Source: Bryobacteraceae bacterium (GTDB lineage: Bacteria > Acidobacteriota > Terriglobia > Bryobacterales > Bryobacteraceae). Taken from it: DNA of 8,019 bases. The stretch lies in the NCBI GenBank assembly GCA_947456995.1, contig CANGVB010000139.1, forward strand, positions 1 through 8,019, read 5' to 3'. Shown here one piece after another: positions 5,393 to 8,019 of this stretch (position 1 is the first letter of the stretch; the number at the start of each line of letters is the position of its first letter). The notes beneath the pieces are model-generated. The model was not told where the DNA came from. It was given only the letters and a program-made list of their open reading frames with translations, and ran no database searches. A program made the translations under genes and the position numbers.

Positions 5393-8019
5393 TTAAAAAA
5401 TGAGTTTCAGCGCGAACTGGACGAAGCGGGGATCGAAGGTGGAACCGACCCGGCCGAAGTTGGCACTCGCGAGATTGACTTCGGGAGCGGCAAAGTTGGT
5501 CTTGTTAAACAGATTGTAGAACTCGCTGCGGAACTGCAGGCGAGCGCCCTCATTGATGAAGCGCATGCCAAAGCTCTTGGAGAGTACAAAATCGGTTTGA
5601 TAGAGAGGGAAGCCGAAGGCAACGTTGCGCCCCAGGTTGCCAAATGGAGAGGTTACTGGAGGAGTTGCCAAATTGGCGCGGTTGAAGTAGTTGGTAAAGT
5701 TACGCTCGGATTCAGGAGCGAGAACGCCGATGGAGCCGTTGATCACGTTGGGGCGAAGTGCTACGTTACCCAGGAAGTCTGGTTGTCCGTCGGAGAGAAT
5801 ACCGGAAGCGTCGGGGTAGCGGATGTTGAGCGGGAGGCCGCTTTGTGAGTTGACAATCGCACTGGCTTGCCAGCCGCCGAGGATGGCATCAATGGCACCG
5901 TTGACATCACGGCCAAACTTGCGACCTTTGCCGAAGGGAAGTTCGACGACAAAGCTGGTGGTGTTGTTCCAGCGCTGGTCGAAGCTTGAGGAACCCTTAT
6001 CGTTGGCGACGTTGCGGATGTCCTGGGGATTGGGGCTACCGCCGACGGAACCTTCAAGCACCTGACCGACCGTATCGATTGCCTTGCCGTAAGTGAAGGC
6101 GTTGAGGAAGGTAAGCCAGTTGCCACGATGTTCAAACTTAACTTGCAGCGAGTTGTAGTTGGAGAAAGCGGTTGGGACAACGGCAGTGATGTTGCCGAAG
6201 CCCTGGACTGGGCGGCGGGCGAGCAGTGTGCCGATGGTGGTGAGGCCTTGTGAGACTTCAGCCTGGGTGATGGGGCGAGCCTGATTGAAATCGCCGAGAA
6301 CGGGGAGATGATCGGCGCGGTTGCCGACATAGGCGACATCGAGGAGGGTGTTCTTGAAGAGGTTGCGCTGGATTGTGAAGTGCCAGTTCTGTACGTAGCC
6401 CCAGGGGGTGTTGCGATCCATATACAGGATCACGTTTGAGCCGGGATTGACAGGATAGCCTTGTTCGCGAGTACGGAAGCAATTGGCGAAGTTGTTGGCA
6501 GCGCAAAGATTGCCAAGCTGGGCTGGGCTGTTCTGGGCAGAGAAGCGGGTCACGAAGGGAGCGTTTGTGTTGAGGTATTCGGCACTGGCCATACGATTCC
6601 AGTAGTTCCAGCCGAAGCCGTAGCCGCCGCGAAGGACGGTTTTGGAATCGAGTTGGTAGGCGGCGCCAAATCGTGGGGCGAAGTTGTTCCAGGTCTGGCG
6701 CTGGAGTGTGCGGTTCTCAATGCCGCCACCCGAGGCCAGGATGAGCTTGTTCTGTGTGGGATCGAAGTTGGCGAGCTTGTTGTCAGCATCGTAGGCGGGG
6801 GTGGTCATTTCGTAGCGGAGACCCATGTTCAGGGTGAGCTTGGAGTTGACCTTGAAGTCGTCCTGGATGTAGAACCAGTGGGCCTGCTGCCGTACTTTGG
6901 CCTGAACCTGGGTAGCGAGCTGGTAGGAACTGCGTGCGCCGAAGTAGAAGTCGGCCAGAGAATGAACCGTATTGGCGGAGCCGCCGGCGAGAGCGCCGAG
7001 GTTCTGACCGGGAAGGCGCGAATAAAAGCCACCGAAGCCGTCAATGCCGTAAAGGGGGTTGGTGTCATCGACGAGGATGTTCATGAACAGGAGTTCGTAG
7101 CCCATCTTCAGGTTGTGACGATTGACGATTTTCGAGAGGTTCATGCGGGAGTTGATTGTGGTGGGGAACTGGGCCTGCGGGTTGGTAGACTGGCGGCCGA
7201 AGCGAGGGAAGCCCTGGATGTCCTGGGGGGTAATGCCGCCCTGGATGCGTGGGCCTTCGGGAAGGCCGGTGATGCCGAAGAGTTCGCGCATGGAGGGGCC
7301 ACCGACTTGAGCGGGCAAGCGATCCATCCCGAGGCGGGTGACCGCGAAGCGATATTCGATAACTTCGGTTGCGGATTTGGTCCAGGTAAGGCCTGCGATG
7401 CCTTGTTGGTTGAAGGTGTCGAGGCTGCCAAGGTTGTTGCCGCCCGCGAAGCCGGTGATCAGGCCGGGAGCCAGAATGTTCTGTCGGCGATGAGCGTAGC
7501 GGAAGAAGCTGTTGATGTTGTTTGAGACCTTATGGTCGACCTTGATTGCGCCTTTATTGTCGGTGAGCTTGTTGCTATCGAAGCCACCGAAGTTGGTGGC
7601 GATGCCGAGTGCCCCACTACCAGCGCGATTGGCCTGAGGAAGTTCGGAGAGAACGCGGCGGGCAAAGCGAGTCATCGGAATGACAGAACCAGCGGGGAAG
7701 ACAGTGCCGGCGGCGATGGTGCGGCCAGTGTCATCGGTGAAGGCGTAGGGTGCGCGAACGTCCAGAGGCAATACGCCACGACGCATATCTGTTGAAGGAA
7801 GCGAGGTGAGTGAGAAGGGGGCGATAGACCAGCGAGAGCCTTCATAATCGGCGAAGAAAAAGGTGCGGTCCTTGATGATCGGGCCACCGACGGCGGCACC
7901 AAATTGATTCCGCTTGTTTACCGGCTTCTGGTTGAGGGTGGGCTTGAAGAAGCCAGTCGCGTTGAGCTTCTCGTTCTGAAGAAATTCCCATACGGCACCG
8001 TGGATCGCGTTAGTCCCCG
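5393..8019 (-). CDS. Large Oar-like TonB-dependent receptor, N-terminus outside the window
   Basis: The open frame runs from the right edge to TAA at 5393–5395, giving 874 visible residues. Methionine at 7786 is not the start: translation of 7787–8017 stays open and reads GTNAIHGAVWEFLQN, RNQFGAAVGGPIIKDRTFFF and ADYEGSR. These are the hallmark plug-to-barrel junction of the large Oar-like receptors abundant in Solibacter-type acidobacteria. Further on are barrel strands such as FYIQDDFKVNSKLTLNMGLR and APRFGAAYQLDSKTVLRGGY, the periplasmic-turn segment NRADHLPVLGDFNQARPITQ, and the ending RFVQFALKLIF with terminal Phe. Family members are usually 1,000–1,200 residues with a signal peptide and a carboxypeptidase-regulatory-like domain, which should lie beyond the edge. 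Two cysteines in LCAANNFANCF, probably in an outer loop, could form a disulfide. The role is TonB-powered uptake of an unknown ligand, possibly oligosaccharide or peptide. A smaller receptor gene follows after 39 bp. Confidence 0.95.
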   Translation of the reverse strand, partial: GTNAIHGAVWEFLQNEKLNATGFFKPTLNQKPVNKRNQFGAAVGGPIIKDRTFFFADYEGSRWSIAPFSLTSLPSTDMRRGVLPLDVRAPYAFTDDTGRTIAAGTVFPAGSVIPMTRFARRVLSELPQANRAGSGALGIATNFGGFDSNKLTDNKGAIKVDHKVSNNINSFFRYAHRRQNILAPGLITGFAGGNNLGSLDTFNQQGIAGLTWTKSATEVIEYRFAVTRLGMDRLPAQVGGPSMRELFGITGLPEGPRIQGGITPQDIQGFPRFGRQSTNPQAQFPTTINSRMNLSKIVNRHNLKMGYELLFMNILVDDTNPLYGIDGFGGFYSRLPGQNLGALAGGSANTVHSLADFYFGARSSYQLATQVQAKVRQQAHWFYIQDDFKVNSKLTLNMGLRYEMTTPAYDADNKLANFDPTQNKLILASGGGIENRTLQRQTWNNFAPRFGAAYQLDSKTVLRGGYGFGWNYWNRMASAEYLNTNAPFVTRFSAQNSPAQLGNLCAANNFANCFRTREQGYPVNPGSNVILYMDRNTPWGYVQNWHFTIQRNLFKNTLLDVAYVGNRADHLPVLGDFNQARPITQAEVSQGLTTIGTLLARRPVQGFGNITAVVPTAFSNYNSLQVKFEHRGNWLTFLNAFTYGKAIDTVGQVLEGSVGGSPNPQDIRNVANDKGSSSFDQRWNNTTSFVVELPFGKGRKFGRDVNGAIDAILGGWQASAIVNSQSGLPLNIRYPDASGILSDGQPDFLGNVALRPNVINGSIGVLAPESERNFTNYFNRANLATPPVTSPFGNLGRNVAFGFPLYQTDFVLSKSFGMRFINEGARLQFRSEFYNLFNKTNFAAPEVNLASANFGRVGSTFDPRFVQFALKLIF

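Noticed and set aside
6461..7525. 354-residue plus-strand frame opposite the large receptor
   Set aside because: The Val/Gly/Ala/Glu-rich composition and complete overlap with the clear receptor frame mark it as an antisense shadow.
7784..7786. ATG as the start of the large receptor
   Set aside because: The frame stays open to the window edge and encodes the conserved plug–barrel junction upstream, so this Met is internal.

Overview
The gene families suggest a soil-type Acidobacteriota of the Bryobacterales/Solibacterales kind. This is inference from content: a DUF1553–DUF1501 gene pair, large Oar-like TonB-dependent receptors with carboxypeptidase-regulatory-like domains, Tat-type leaders and a G+C near 60% outside the central module. 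Planctomycetes and Verrucomicrobia also carry DUF1553/DUF1501 pairs, but the receptor type fits Solibacter-like Acidobacteria better. No rRNA, tRNA, CRISPR array, insertion sequence or intrinsic terminator was found.

Layout. Plus strand, 1–1597: the 3' end of a DUF1553 gene followed 8 bp later by a complete DUF1501 gene, the usual two-gene unit. After a 64-bp convergent gap, everything to the right edge is on the minus strand. In transcription order (right to left) this is: a large Oar-like TonB-dependent receptor running off the window (8019–5393), a smaller complete TonB-dependent receptor (5353–2993), a PaiB/FMN-binding split-barrel protein with a Tat-like leader (2975–2265), and a BrnT/BrnA type II toxin–antitoxin pair (2238–1662). 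The gaps are 39, 17 and 26 bp, so the receptors and the PaiB-like gene could form one transcription unit whose promoter lies beyond the window.

How the parts fit. The two receptors would bring substrates across the outer membrane. The PaiB-like protein is probably exported to the periplasm and could act on an imported ligand, but no substrate can be named from sequence. The toxin–antitoxin pair has lower G+C (about 50% in sampled lines, against about 60–68% in single sampled lines of the neighbouring genes) and sits at the strand-switch point, so it looks like a later insertion unrelated to the uptake genes. Most of the window is conventional for this lineage. The least ordinary point is the exported PaiB homologue next to a TonB-dependent receptor.
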